Shown: positions 1 to 8,287, numbered from the stretch's first letter. The stretch is DNA of 17,006 nucleotides from JAPWJZ01 sp038247245 (GCA_038247245.1 JBBRVE010000067.1:1-17006), one strand, 5' to 3'. Made by a program: numbers and translations. Notes: a model not told the origin generated them from the letters alone.

Positions 1-1395
1 AACGTCATCAAGGCCGCCGACATGGCCGAAAACGCGCCCGTACGCGGCTGCATGATCATCAAGCCATACGGCTTTTCAGTGTGGGAAAACATCCAGCGTC
101 ATTTTGATAAAATGATTAAGGCCGAGGAGGTGCAGAACGCGTACTTCCCGCTGCTGATCCCCATGAGCTATATCGCGAAAGAGGCCGACCATATCGATGG
201 CTTCGCGAAAGAATGCGCAATCGTCACGCATCACCGCCTTGCCAAGAATGACAAGGGAGAACTGGGTCCCGATCCCGCATCCGTGCTGACCGAGCCGCTG
301 ATTATACGTCCGACATCGGAAACCATCATCGGCGAGTCCATGCATAACTGGGTGCAGTCCTATCGCGACCTGCCGCTGAAGCTGAACCAGTGGTGCAACG
401 TCATGCGTTGGGAAATGCGTCCGCGCATCTTCCTGCGTACCTCCGAATTCCTGTGGCAGGAAGGGCATAACGCGTTTGCAACGGCAGAGGAAGCCGATCA
501 GGATGCACGCCGCATGCTGGATGTGTATCGCGACTTCATCGAAAATTATCTGGCCGTGCCCGTCATTCCTGGCAGCAAAACGCCGGATGAGCGTTTCCCC
601 GGCGCCATCGAAACCTATACGGTCGAAGCCTTCATGCAGGATGGCAAGGCGCTGCAAAGCGCAACCTCGCACAACCTCGGACAGACCTTCGCACGCTCGT
701 CGGACATTAAATACCTCGACCGTGACGGCACGCAGAAACTGGCATGGACGACGTCTTGGGGCATGTCGACCCGCACCATCGGCGGCCTTATCATGACGCA
801 TGGCGATGACGATGGCATGATCATGCCCCCGCGCGTTGCGCCGCATCAGGTCGTGATCCTGCCCTTTATCAACAACGATGCCGATAAAGCGGGCATTCTG
901 GAATTCTGCGACAAGGTACAAAAAGAACTGCGCGCGAAAGACATCACCGTGCAGGTCGATAAATCCGAAGCCCGTAGCTCCGACAAGATGTGGGCGGCGA
1001 TCAAGCGCGGTGTTCCCGTGCGCCTTGAAATCGGCGCGCGCGAAATTGCGGAAGGCCAGTTAACGCTGACGCGCCGAGACCTTGGCAAAGACGGCAAGGT
1101 GAAAATCGGCGTGAATGAAGTTGCCGCGAAAATTGCCGAAGCGCTCGATGCCATGCAAAAAGACATGCTGGAAAAGGCGCGCACGCGTATGAACGGCATG
1201 GTCACGGATGTGAAGACGCTGAAGGAAGTGCGCGATTTCTTTGCTGCCGAACAGACAGGCGGGTTGAAACTCGATTACAGCCTGATCCAGAATTCAGCAG
1301 AATTCGCGGCGATCAAGGGCGAATTCGCCGTCACGACTCGCTGCCTGCCTTTTGCCGATGACGGTCAAAAAGTCATCGTGTCGAAAGCGTATTGA
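1..1395 (+). CDS. proS: Prolyl-tRNA synthetase, archaeal/eukaryotic-like type (5' end outside the window)
   Basis: This cytoplasmic class II synthetase charges tRNA-Pro with proline using ATP. The frame is open from base 1, and the seven codons before the first ATG (22) already encode family sequence (NVIKAADMAENAPVRG), so the true start lies upstream and perhaps 20-30 residues are missing. Class II motif 2 (NVMRWEMRPRIFLRTSEF) is at about residues 132-149 of the visible part, and motif 3 (TTSWG...TIGGLIMTHGDD) at about 248-269. The anticodon-binding domain follows (VAPHQVVILPF). There is no bacterial-type INS editing insertion between motifs 2 and 3. The protein ends in KAY, the C-terminal tyrosine typical of the archaeal/eukaryotic-like (type 3) enzymes. 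The C-terminal zinc-binding cysteines seen in some members are absent. The stop codon overlaps the lolC start by one base (TGATG), suggesting co-transcription. Confidence 0.97.
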   Translation, partial: NVIKAADMAENAPVRGCMIIKPYGFSVWENIQRHFDKMIKAEEVQNAYFPLLIPMSYIAKEADHIDGFAKECAIVTHHRLAKNDKGELGPDPASVLTEPLIIRPTSETIIGESMHNWVQSYRDLPLKLNQWCNVMRWEMRPRIFLRTSEFLWQEGHNAFATAEEADQDARRMLDVYRDFIENYLAVPVIPGSKTPDERFPGAIETYTVEAFMQDGKALQSATSHNLGQTFARSSDIKYLDRDGTQKLAWTTSWGMSTRTIGGLIMTHGDDDGMIMPPRVAPHQVVILPFINNDADKAGILEFCDKVQKELRAKDITVQVDKSEARSSDKMWAAIKRGVPVRLEIGAREIAEGQLTLTRRDLGKDGKVKIGVNEVAAKIAEALDAMQKDMLEKARTRMNGMVTDVKTLKEVRDFFAAEQTGGLKLDYSLIQNSAEFAAIKGEFAVTTRCLPFADDGQKVIVSKAY

Positions 1396-2675
1396 TGTCC
1401 TTTTCCTTTGAAAGAATGGTGGCAGGGCGGTATTTGCGTTCCCGGCGGAAAGAAGGGTTTATTTCCGTCATCGCCGCCTTTTCGTTCCTCGGCATCATGC
1501 TGGGCGTGGCGACATTGATTATCGTGATGTCCGTCATGAACGGTTTCCGCGATGAATTGATCGGCAAGATTCTCGGCCTGAACGGGCATATCAACGTCTA
1601 TGGCTATAGCGGCGCGATGTACCCGTATGAAGAACTGGTCGGCCAGTTAAAGGCCGTGCCGGGCGTCGTGAGTGCGACGCCGACGGTCGAAGGCCAGGCA
1701 TTGATGAAAACCAGTGGCGGCGCATCCGGTGTCGTCGTGCGCGGTTTGCGTCCCGATGATTTTTATAACAAGCCCATTTTCTCGGAAAAGACAGACAAAA
1801 ACGGCAAGGGTGATGCAAAAGGCATCGTCCAGCAGGCTTCCGCAACCGGCTATTTCGGCGATGAAAACGCATCCATCGGCATTAGCATGGCGACGCGCCT
1901 TGGCCTTGATATCGGCAGCAAGTTTTCCCTGATCGCACCGACCTGCAAATCGACCCCCTTCGGCTGCATGCCGCGCACACGCACATTTACGGTCGGTTCG
2001 ATATTCGATGTCGGCATGTTCGAATATAATAACAGCTTCGTTTTCCTGCCCATGCCTTATGCCCAAGCGTTCTTCGAGATGGGCGAAGGCGTCAGCAGTA
2101 TCGAAGTGATGACGTCGGACACGCGCGAGATCAGTAACATACAAAACAAGATTGAAGGGGAGCTGCAGGGGCGCTACGGCATTTCTAATTGGCAGGCAAA
2201 TAATGCGAGCCTTGCCAGCGCGCTTGATGTGGAGCGCAACGTCATGTTCCTGATCCTGACGCTGATCATCATCGTGGCTGCCTTCAATATCATTTCCAGC
2301 CTGATTATGCTGGTGAAGGACAAGGGTCGCGATATTGCCATCCTGCGCACGATGGGCGCAACGCGCGGCATGGTCGTGCGGATATTTCTTTATACCGGTT
2401 CGCTGATCGGCGTGTCGGGCACGCTGGCGGGCGCGTTGCTGGGCACGGTGTTCTGCGCCAATATCGAGGCGATCCGCCATGCGATTGAAAAAATGCTGGG
2501 CACCAAGCTATTCCCCGGCGAGGTCTATTTCCTGTCGAAACTTCCCGCCAAGATGGACGGGCAGGAGGTTGGCGTTATCGTGGGCATGGCGCTGCTGATT
2601 TCCTTTGTCGCCACGGTTTATCCGGCATGGAAAGCCGCCAAGCTCGATCCGGTGGAGGCGTTGCGCCGTGAATAA
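1395..2675 (+). CDS. lolC: Lipoprotein-releasing system permease, LolC/LolE family
   Basis: This is the inner-membrane permease of the Lol ABC transporter, which hands mature outer-membrane lipoproteins to the chaperone LolA. It has 426 residues, the usual family length. One membrane segment near the N-terminus (about residues 21-47) precedes a large periplasmic domain (about 48-275). Three C-terminal segments follow (about 279-303, 325-350 and 390-412), and the chain ends in the family-typical PAWKAAKLDPVEALRRE. The ATG at 1395 overlaps the proS stop by one base; a TTG at 1392 is a less likely alternative. No second permease gene is present, so the transporter may be a homodimer of one LolC/E-type subunit, as suggested for other bacteria with a single gene. 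Two cysteines (C184, C191) flank the conserved TPFG stretch of the periplasmic domain. The lolD start lies within the end of this gene. Confidence 0.95.
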   Translation: MSFSFERMVAGRYLRSRRKEGFISVIAAFSFLGIMLGVATLIIVMSVMNGFRDELIGKILGLNGHINVYGYSGAMYPYEELVGQLKAVPGVVSATPTVEGQALMKTSGGASGVVVRGLRPDDFYNKPIFSEKTDKNGKGDAKGIVQQASATGYFGDENASIGISMATRLGLDIGSKFSLIAPTCKSTPFGCMPRTRTFTVGSIFDVGMFEYNNSFVFLPMPYAQAFFEMGEGVSSIEVMTSDTREISNIQNKIEGELQGRYGISNWQANNASLASALDVERNVMFLILTLIIIVAAFNIISSLIMLVKDKGRDIAILRTMGATRGMVVRIFLYTGSLIGVSGTLAGALLGTVFCANIEAIRHAIEKMLGTKLFPGEVYFLSKLPAKMDGQEVGVIVGMALLISFVATVYPAWKAAKLDPVEALRRE

Positions 2676-3336
2676 GGTTCTTGAAATAAAAAATGTGCGC
2701 CGCAGTTTCGAGCAGGGCGGGCATCACCTGCATATCCTGAATGGCGTTGATCTGAGCATTTCGCGCGGCGAAGTGGTTGCGTTGCTCGGCCCCAGCGGAT
2801 CTGGCAAGACGACGCTGCTGCAGATCGCAGGGCTGCTGGAAAACCCGACCAGCGGCGATGTTATTATTAACGGCATCAAGGTCGAAAGCACGGCGGACGA
2901 ATACCGCACCGGCCTGCGCCGCACGCAGATCGGTTTCGTGTACCAGTCGCACCATTTGTTGTCGGATTTCACGGCGCTTGAAAACCTGCTGCTGCCGCAA
3001 TACATCGCCGAAAAAGACCCGAAAGAGGCAAAAGACCGCGCGATGGACCTGCTGCAAAAAGTCGGTTTGGAAAAACGCGCCGACCATTTCCCGTCGCAAC
3101 TGTCGAGCGGCGAACAGCAACGCGTGGCGATCGCGCGCGGGCTTGTGAACAAACCAGCCTTGCTGCTGGCCGATGAACCGACCGGCAACCTCGACCCCAA
3201 AACGGCCGAGGGCGTGTTCCAGATGATGATGCAGACGATCGAGGATTTGCAGATCGGCGCGATGATCGTGACCCACAACCACGAACTGGCCAGCCGCATG
3301 CACCGCGTGCTGGAACTGAAAGACGGTAAGGTTTAA
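2668..3336 (+). CDS. lolD: Lipoprotein-releasing system ATP-binding protein LolD
   Basis: This is the cytoplasmic ATPase that powers lipoprotein extraction by the Lol transporter, acting with the permease encoded just upstream. The Walker A motif GPSGSGKT is at residues 41-48, the ABC signature LSSGEQQR starts at 145, and Walker B LLLADEPTGNLD has its Asp-Glu at 169-170. The H-loop histidine is in IVTHNHEL. I chose the GTG at 2668 (222 residues). It overlaps the lolC stop by eight bases (GTGAATAA), and the family sequence starts immediately (NKVLEIKNVRRSF). The open frame extends upstream to an ATG at 2605, but those residues merely translate the end of lolC in another frame. The TAA stop (3334-3336) overlaps the stop of the convergent frameshifted gene by two bases. 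Confidence 0.96.
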   Translation: MNKVLEIKNVRRSFEQGGHHLHILNGVDLSISRGEVVALLGPSGSGKTTLLQIAGLLENPTSGDVIINGIKVESTADEYRTGLRRTQIGFVYQSHHLLSDFTALENLLLPQYIAEKDPKEAKDRAMDLLQKVGLEKRADHFPSQLSSGEQQRVAIARGLVNKPALLLADEPTGNLDPKTAEGVFQMMMQTIEDLQIGAMIVTHNHELASRMHRVLELKDGKV

Positions 3337-3916
3337 GGCTTGGCGCGCAGGCCGGGCTTGGTCATTTTCGGCGCGTCGCGGTTGATCACGCCGCCTGCGT
3401 CGCTTTCCAGCAACGCAGCAGTTTTCCCCGACGTTTCCGCCATCCAGCCCTGAAATTTTTAAGGGCTTCCGGGTCGCTGCCGAAATCATAGACAGTTCCG
3501 AAAATCACGGTCTGCGTGCGGGTATCGGTCTTCTCGATCTTGATCCGGCTGTTTTCGTCGGTTGTGTTGTATTTCGAGATGTAAACGCGCTTGACGGGCG
3601 CATCGTTGAATTTGGTCGCGATGGCAAACAGGTACGAAGATTGCCCGATGCGCAGGAAGCCGTGCACATCCATCGTCGCCGATCCCTTGCTGTCGCCGCT
3701 GGCCGTATACATCAGGTCGTAGGCGCCGGTGCTGGCCGCAGCGCGCGCGGTGAGCGAAATATCGGCGCCGGCATCTTGCAGCTGGCGCACGGTATTGCTG
3801 AGGTGTTTCAAAATCTCGTCGGTGCCGGTGGCCCGGTTTGTCTCCGCCTGCGCACGGCGGGCGGCGTCAAAGGCGTCGCGCAGTTCGGCAGCGGTAAGGG
3901 CGGGCTGGGCGGCCAT
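3333..3916 (-). CDS. Hypothetical protein whose C-terminus needs a -1 frameshift
   Basis: The function is not recognised. Read straight from the ATG at 3916, the frame stops at 3386 after 176 residues, and its last 21 residues (RAGWRKRRGKLLRCW...) look unnatural and strongly basic. A -1 shift at the heptamer A AAT TTC (3458-3452) continues into 39 more codons (QGWMAETSGKTAALLESDAG... ending in LRAKP). That frame ends at 3333, overlapping the lolD stop by two bases, and the fused product has 194 residues. The shifted frame resembles the end of the upstream paralog: VYDF...AETSGKTAALLES against VYDL...AETTAALAAND. The N-terminal half looks helical and the middle (YDLMYTASG to TVYDFG) looks beta-rich. 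There is no signal peptide or membrane segment. The gene starts 9 bases after the upstream gene without a strong ribosome binding site, so it probably shares that transcript. It could be a programmed frameshift, a recent pseudogene or a sequence error. Confidence 0.72.
3452..3458 (-). other. Slippery heptamer A AAT TTC at the apparent -1 frameshift point
   Basis: On the minus strand the zero-frame codons are CTT AAA AAT TTC AGG. The seven bases 3458-3452 fit X XXY YYZ with X = A, Y = T and Z = C. Slipping back one base gives AAA TTT, and the next codons are CAG GGC TGG, the start of the plausible C-terminus. A GGAAG (3470-3466) lies only 7 bases upstream. A 9-bp hairpin (3418-3395) lies 33 bases downstream, further than usual for a stimulator. 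Whether slippage actually happens cannot be read from the sequence. Confidence 0.5.
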
Positions 3917-3925
3917 TTTTCAGGC

Positions 3926-4564
3926 TTACTTCGGCTTGAGAGGCGAGGCGATTTTCAGGAGCGAGCGGCCGCCGCTGCCGGATTGCGGCACATCGAATTC
4001 GCGCAATCCGTCATTGGCTGCCAGCGCTGCCGTTGTTTCGGCAATCGCCGACATGAACTTCACGGCGTCTTCTTCGACTGACAGGTCATAGACGTTGAAT
4101 TTCGGTTCATCACGGTTGATCTTCAAAGTGCCGCCGCTGGAGCGTTCAGTCCTGTACCAGAATTCGTCGCTGTCGAGGAACTGGATGTTCGCCTGCGGCT
4201 TGTTCAGGTTTTCGGTATAGGTCACGATCTTGTTGTCTTCCTGCACCCAGACAAGGAAACGGGCGTCGAAAATGCTGAGGACTGCGTAGAGAGAATGGTT
4301 GTCTGAACCCGGGCGGTTCATCAGCTTGTAATCGCGCAGCTTGTCGAAACCGGCAAGTTCAATGCCGACCTGATCCATGCCAACCGACTGAAATTTGGAT
4401 ACGAATTCGTTGAGTTTCGCGAGCGTAGGGCGGAAGGGCGCGAGGCCTTCGCGGGCATTCGCCGCCAGTGCACGAAAGGTGGCGGACAGGCTGGCGGTCG
4501 TGCTGTCTTTCAGCACCGTGTTATCCGCTGCGGGAGCTTCGTTCGTGGTTCCGTCGTCTGCCAT
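3926..4564 (-). CDS. Hypothetical protein, paralog of the downstream frameshifted gene
   Basis: A 212-residue protein of unknown function. The first 25 or so residues are Ala/Thr/Asp-rich and look disordered. A helical stretch (about 27-62) follows, then a probable beta-rich core from about 70 to 165 (DYKLMNRPGSDN, LYAVLSIFDARFLVWVQED, FNVYDL), then a helix (VKFMSAIAETTAALAAND). There is no signal peptide or membrane segment, so it is probably cytoplasmic. The order of elements matches the downstream gene: Y-x-L-M near the core start, about 80 residues to VYD[LF], then an A-E-T helix. This suggests an old tandem duplication. The start at 4564 is supported by AGAAGG eight bases upstream and by the promoter at 4617-4646. 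Both genes run against the flanking lolD and dnaE, so they form their own unit. Confidence 0.85.
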   Translation of the reverse strand: MADDGTTNEAPAADNTVLKDSTTASLSATFRALAANAREGLAPFRPTLAKLNEFVSKFQSVGMDQVGIELAGFDKLRDYKLMNRPGSDNHSLYAVLSIFDARFLVWVQEDNKIVTYTENLNKPQANIQFLDSDEFWYRTERSSGGTLKINRDEPKFNVYDLSVEEDAVKFMSAIAETTAALAANDGLREFDVPQSGSGGRSLLKIASPLKPK

Positions 4565-4600
4565 GTGCCCAACCTTCTGATTTTGCTCAAAGGATCTATC

Positions 4601-4631
4601 TTGGTGAATTGGGCTGAGTGTAGGATAAAAT
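4601..4631 (+). promoter_or_regulatory. Possible dnaE promoter in the divergent intergenic region
   Basis: TAAAAT (4626-4631, five of six matches to TATAAT) lies 19 bases after a weak TTGGTG (4601-4606). It overlaps the opposite-strand promoter at 4617-4646, so the two could interfere. A second weak -35-like TTGAAA lies at 4672-4677 without a convincing -10. The choice is uncertain. The remainder of 4565-4721 shows no other clear element. Confidence 0.3.
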
Positions 4632-4646
4632 GCTTCGTTATGTCAA
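4617..4646 (-). promoter_or_regulatory. Sigma-70-like promoter for the minus-strand gene pair
   Basis: On the minus strand a perfect TTGACA (4646-4641) is followed after 18 bases by TACACT (4622-4617, four of six matches to TATAAT). Transcription would start near 4610, giving a leader of about 45 bases before the ATG at 4564, with AGAAGG as ribosome binding site. Confidence 0.6.
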
Positions 4647-4721
4647 GTAATGGAATTTCCCGAAAATATGGTTGAAATTCAATGGTTTTGCGTGCAAATC
4701 TAGGGGCTAGAAGTGCAGAAA

Positions 4722-7700
4722 ATGACCGAAAACAAAGCCCAGTTCATCCACCTGCGGGTGCATTCGGCCTATTCGCTGGCCGAAGGCGCGATCAAGCTCA
4801 AGGACCTCGTGCCGCTGACCAAGCGGCTGGGGATGCCTGCCGTTGCCGTGACCGATACCGGCAACCTGTTCGGCGCGCTCGAATTTTCGGTCGGTGCGGC
4901 GAAAGAGGGCATCCAGCCGATCGTCGGGATCCAGATGTGGGTGGAGCGCCCCGACCAGACCGACCAGAAGAACAAGAAATCCGAAATGCCCGACCAGCTG
5001 GTTTTGCTGGCCATGAACGAAACGGGCTATATGAACCTGATGAAGCTGACCAGTAACAGCTTCCTCATTCCGCTCGCCCATACCGAAAAACCAGCGATCA
5101 CCTGGGAAGATCTGGAGAGCCATGCCGAAGGCATTATCTGCCTTACGGGCGGGGTGAAGGGCTGTATCGGTCGCATGTTGCTGGAATCCCGCGCCGGGGA
5201 GGCAGAAAAAATTCTGCAACGCCTTCATGCAACTTTCGGCGACCGTTTATATATCGAACTGGAACGCCACGGTACGGTGGATGAGGTCGGCACCGAGGAT
5301 GCGCTGCTCGATTTCGCCTACAAGTATAATATTCCTTTCGTCGCCACGAATAACTGTTTTTTCAGCGACCCGGATATGCACGAGGCGCATGACGCGCTGA
5401 TGTGTATCGCGGAAAGCGCCTATGTGCAGGACACAAATCGCCGTAAGGTAACGCCCGAGCATTATTTCAAATCCCCCGAACAGATGGTGGAACTGTTCAA
5501 GGATCTGCCAGAAGCGGTCGAAAACAGCGTAAACATCGCCAAACGCTGCGCCTTCATGCTGAAGGAAGTGAAGCCGATGCTGCCGCGCTTTGCGACATCG
5601 GGCGGCAGGACGGAAGAACAGGAACTGCGCGAACTCACCTCCGACGGCCTAAACTGGCGCTTGAACAACTATGTGTTCCGTGAAGGCTGGGACGATGCGA
5701 AGCGCGAAGAGGTGCGCAATCAGTATATCGAGCGGATGAATTACGAACTCGACGTCCTCATTAAAATGGGCTTCGCCGGTTATTTTCTCATCGTCTCCGA
5801 CTTCATTATCTGGGCCAAGAATAACGACATTCCGGTGGGGCCGGGACGCGGGTCGGGTGCGGGTTCCGTTGTTGCCTGGGCGACCAAGATCACCGACTTG
5901 GATCCCATAGAAATGAACCTGCTGTTCGAGCGTTTCCTGAACCCCGAACGTGTCTCGATGCCTGACTTCGACGTCGATTTTTGTCAGGAACGCCGCGAAG
6001 AAGTCATAAACTATGTACGCGACAAATATGGCCGCGACAGCGTGGCGCAAATCATCACATTTGGTAAATTGCAAGCACGCGCGGTGGTGCGCGATGTCGG
6101 GCGTGTGCTTCAAATGCCTTACGGACAGGTCGACAAAGTTGCCAAGCTTGTGCCGCAAAACCCCGCCAACCCGATCAGCCTTGAAGAAGCGCTTGAATCC
6201 GAGCCGCTGCTGCGCGAAGCGCGGGACACGGACGATCAGGTGCGCAAGCTGATCGACGTCGCACTCAAGCTGGAGGGGCTGTACCGCCATGCCTCTACTC
6301 ATGCGGCGGGTGTGGTGATCGGGGACAAACGTCTCGATGAAATCGTGCCGCTCTACCGCGACCCGGGCGCGGATATTGCCGCGACGCAGTTCAACATGAA
6401 GGACGTGGAGAAAGCGGGCCTCGTCAAGTTCGACTTCCTCGGCCTGAAAACGCTGACCGTCATCAAGGACGCGATCCGCCTGATCCGCGAAACCAGCAAC
6501 GTGGTACTCGATCCGCTGAAATTTCCGCTGGACGATAAAGACACTTATAAAATTCTGGCCAAGGGCGACTGTTCCGCTGTGTTCCAGCTCGAGAGCGCCG
6601 GAATGCGTGACCTTTACAAGCAGATGAACGTCAAAAATTTTGACGAGATCATCGCTATCGTGGCGCTGTTCCGCCCCGGCCCGATGGAAAACATCCCGAA
6701 ATACATCGCCAATTTGTCGGGCAAGGAAGAAATCGAATACATGCACCCGCTGCTGGAGCCGGTGTTGAAAGATACCTACGGTGTCATGATCTATCAGGAA
6801 CAGGTCATGGCGGCAGGTCAGGTGCTGGCGGGCTATTCGCTGGGTGGTGCCGACTTGCTGCGCCGCGCGATGGGTAAAAAAATCAAGGCGGAGATGGACG
6901 CGCAGCGTGCGATTTTCGTCGAGGGCTGCGAAAAGCACAATAAAATCACGCACGAAATGGCGAGCAGCATTTTCGACCAGATCGCCAAATTCGCCGATTA
7001 CGGTTTCAACAAAGCACACTCGGCCGTTTATGCCCATATCGCTTTCCAGACTGCCTACCTGAAGGCGCATTACCCCGTCGAATTCATGGCGGCGACGATG
7101 ACGCAGGACATGAGCGTGACCGACAAGCTTGCCGTGACGCGGCAGGAGCTCAATCGCATGAAGATCACGCTACTTCCGCCCGATGTTAACAAGTCGCTGC
7201 CGCGCTTTGCGGTTGAGCTATTGCCGAACGGCAAGAAAGCCATCCGCTACGCACTCGCCGCACTGAAGGGCGTGGGCGAGGAGGCGATGAAACGCGTGGT
7301 GGCGGAGCGCGAACAGAACGGCGAATTTAAAAACGTCTATGATTTTGCCCGCCGCCTTGATGCGAAAGTCATCAACAAACGCCAGATGGAATCCTTGGCA
7401 GCCTCCGGCGCGTTTGAGATGCTGCATGAAAACCGCGCGGAAATGCTGGGGTCGTGCGAAACGCTGTTGCGCTATGCGCAGGCGCATGTGGAAGAAAAAG
7501 CGAGCGGTCAGGTCAGCCTGTTCGGTGGCGCGGGAAACGAATTGCCGGAACCGCCGCTAGCAAAGGCCGACAAATGGGAACCCCTGGAAAAGCTGCGCCA
7601 TGAATTTGACGCGGTCGGTTTTTATCTCTCCGCCCACCCGCTCGACAACATGACGACGCAGCTGGAGCGGTTGCGCGTTGTGCCGACTGTGCGCGTGCAG

Positions 7701-8213
7701 GAAGAATTGCACAAAAGCCCCACCAACCGCCTGCGCATGGCGGGCATCGTGGTGCGCAAACAGGAACGCACATCGCAAAAGGGCAACCGCTTCGCCTTCG
7801 TGTCGGTCTCCGACCCCTATGGCGTGTTCGAGATGATGGTGTTTTCCGACACGCTGAACGCCAGCCGCGAATTGCTGGAGGCGGGAACGCCGATCCTGCT
7901 GTCGGTCGATGTCGATAAAAAACCCGATTCAGACGAACTCCGCTACCTCGCCCAGACGATCGAGCCGCTGACGACGGCGGTGCAGAATGTGACATCGCAG
8001 GTGCATATTCAGGTCGATAAACCCGCCGCGCTTGCAGCGATCAAGGGCGTGCTGTCGCAAGCGGGGCAGGGCAAGGTGAAAGTCCACCTGATCATGGATG
8101 CAGGGCAGGGGCGCGAGGCGACTTTGGAGGTGCCCGGCGGCTGGAATATCCGCGATGAAGTACCCCGCCAGTTGCGCACGATTAATGGCGTTTCAGATGT
8201 GCGTGAGCTTTGA
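4722..8213 (+). CDS. dnaE: DNA polymerase III subunit alpha
   Basis: This is the catalytic subunit of the replicative DNA polymerase. The N-terminal PHP domain begins with HLRVHSAYSLAEGAIK at residue 10. The polymerase core has GPGRGSGAGSVVAW and the catalytic PDFDVDF (Asp415 and Asp417); a third acidic residue, Asp571, is in KFDFLGLKTL. Further on are the Y-G-V-M-I-Y-Q-E-Q-V block, GADLLRRAMGKK and FNKAHSAVYA. A helix-hairpin-helix region (KGVGEEAMKR, about 848) and an OB-fold (LRMAGIVVRKQER, from about 1000) follow. At 1163 residues it has normal DnaE1 length with no intein or truncation. I prefer the ATG at 4722, with AGAAG eight bases upstream; a GTG at 4713 in the same frame is possible. 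lolD normally lies directly upstream in alphaproteobacteria; here two minus-strand genes intervene. Confidence 0.98.
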   Translation: MTENKAQFIHLRVHSAYSLAEGAIKLKDLVPLTKRLGMPAVAVTDTGNLFGALEFSVGAAKEGIQPIVGIQMWVERPDQTDQKNKKSEMPDQLVLLAMNETGYMNLMKLTSNSFLIPLAHTEKPAITWEDLESHAEGIICLTGGVKGCIGRMLLESRAGEAEKILQRLHATFGDRLYIELERHGTVDEVGTEDALLDFAYKYNIPFVATNNCFFSDPDMHEAHDALMCIAESAYVQDTNRRKVTPEHYFKSPEQMVELFKDLPEAVENSVNIAKRCAFMLKEVKPMLPRFATSGGRTEEQELRELTSDGLNWRLNNYVFREGWDDAKREEVRNQYIERMNYELDVLIKMGFAGYFLIVSDFIIWAKNNDIPVGPGRGSGAGSVVAWATKITDLDPIEMNLLFERFLNPERVSMPDFDVDFCQERREEVINYVRDKYGRDSVAQIITFGKLQARAVVRDVGRVLQMPYGQVDKVAKLVPQNPANPISLEEALESEPLLREARDTDDQVRKLIDVALKLEGLYRHASTHAAGVVIGDKRLDEIVPLYRDPGADIAATQFNMKDVEKAGLVKFDFLGLKTLTVIKDAIRLIRETSNVVLDPLKFPLDDKDTYKILAKGDCSAVFQLESAGMRDLYKQMNVKNFDEIIAIVALFRPGPMENIPKYIANLSGKEEIEYMHPLLEPVLKDTYGVMIYQEQVMAAGQVLAGYSLGGADLLRRAMGKKIKAEMDAQRAIFVEGCEKHNKITHEMASSIFDQIAKFADYGFNKAHSAVYAHIAFQTAYLKAHYPVEFMAATMTQDMSVTDKLAVTRQELNRMKITLLPPDVNKSLPRFAVELLPNGKKAIRYALAALKGVGEEAMKRVVAEREQNGEFKNVYDFARRLDAKVINKRQMESLAASGAFEMLHENRAEMLGSCETLLRYAQAHVEEKASGQVSLFGGAGNELPEPPLAKADKWEPLEKLRHEFDAVGFYLSAHPLDNMTTQLERLRVVPTVRVQEELHKSPTNRLRMAGIVVRKQERTSQKGNRFAFVSVSDPYGVFEMMVFSDTLNASRELLEAGTPILLSVDVDKKPDSDELRYLAQTIEPLTTAVQNVTSQVHIQVDKPAALAAIKGVLSQAGQGKVKVHLIMDAGQGREATLEVPGGWNIRDEVPRQLRTINGVSDVREL

Positions 8214-8259
8214 AAAATATTCTCATTTTATTTCAGTAAGTTAACCTTTATTTATTGCC

Positions 8260-8287
8260 TTGACTTTCCATAATTTATGCGTAAAAT
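8260..8287 (+). promoter_or_regulatory. Strong sigma-70-like promoter for the PRTase-like gene pair
   Basis: TTGACT (8260-8265, five of six) and TAAAAT (8282-8287, five of six) are 16 bases apart in an AT-rich stretch (8214-8304), the best plus-strand promoter match in the window. Transcription would start near 8294, making the GTG at 8305 an unlikely start and favouring the ATG at 8317. No T-tailed hairpin ending dnaE transcription is visible here, so read-through is possible. Confidence 0.65.

Noticed and set aside
22..24. ATG at 22 as the start of proS
   Set aside because: The seven in-frame codons before it continue the conserved ProRS N-terminal sequence, so the gene starts outside the window.
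2605..2667. Upstream ATG extending lolD by 21 residues
   Set aside because: The extension only translates the end of lolC in another frame; the family sequence begins at the GTG at 2668.
3395..3418. 9-bp hairpin as the stimulator of frameshifting
   Set aside because: It starts 33 bases after the slippery site, where known stimulators usually lie about 5-9 bases away.
5649..7070. A 473-codon open frame on the minus strand inside dnaE, and similar long antisense frames in proS, lolC, tsf and pyrH
   Set aside because: They lie opposite well-conserved genes, show no family motifs and have the Arg/His-rich composition expected from the antisense of G+C-rich coding DNA.
8214..8250. Terminator after dnaE
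   Set aside because: The stretch is AT-rich, with only a weak TGAAA...TTTCA dyad and no GC stem plus T-tract.
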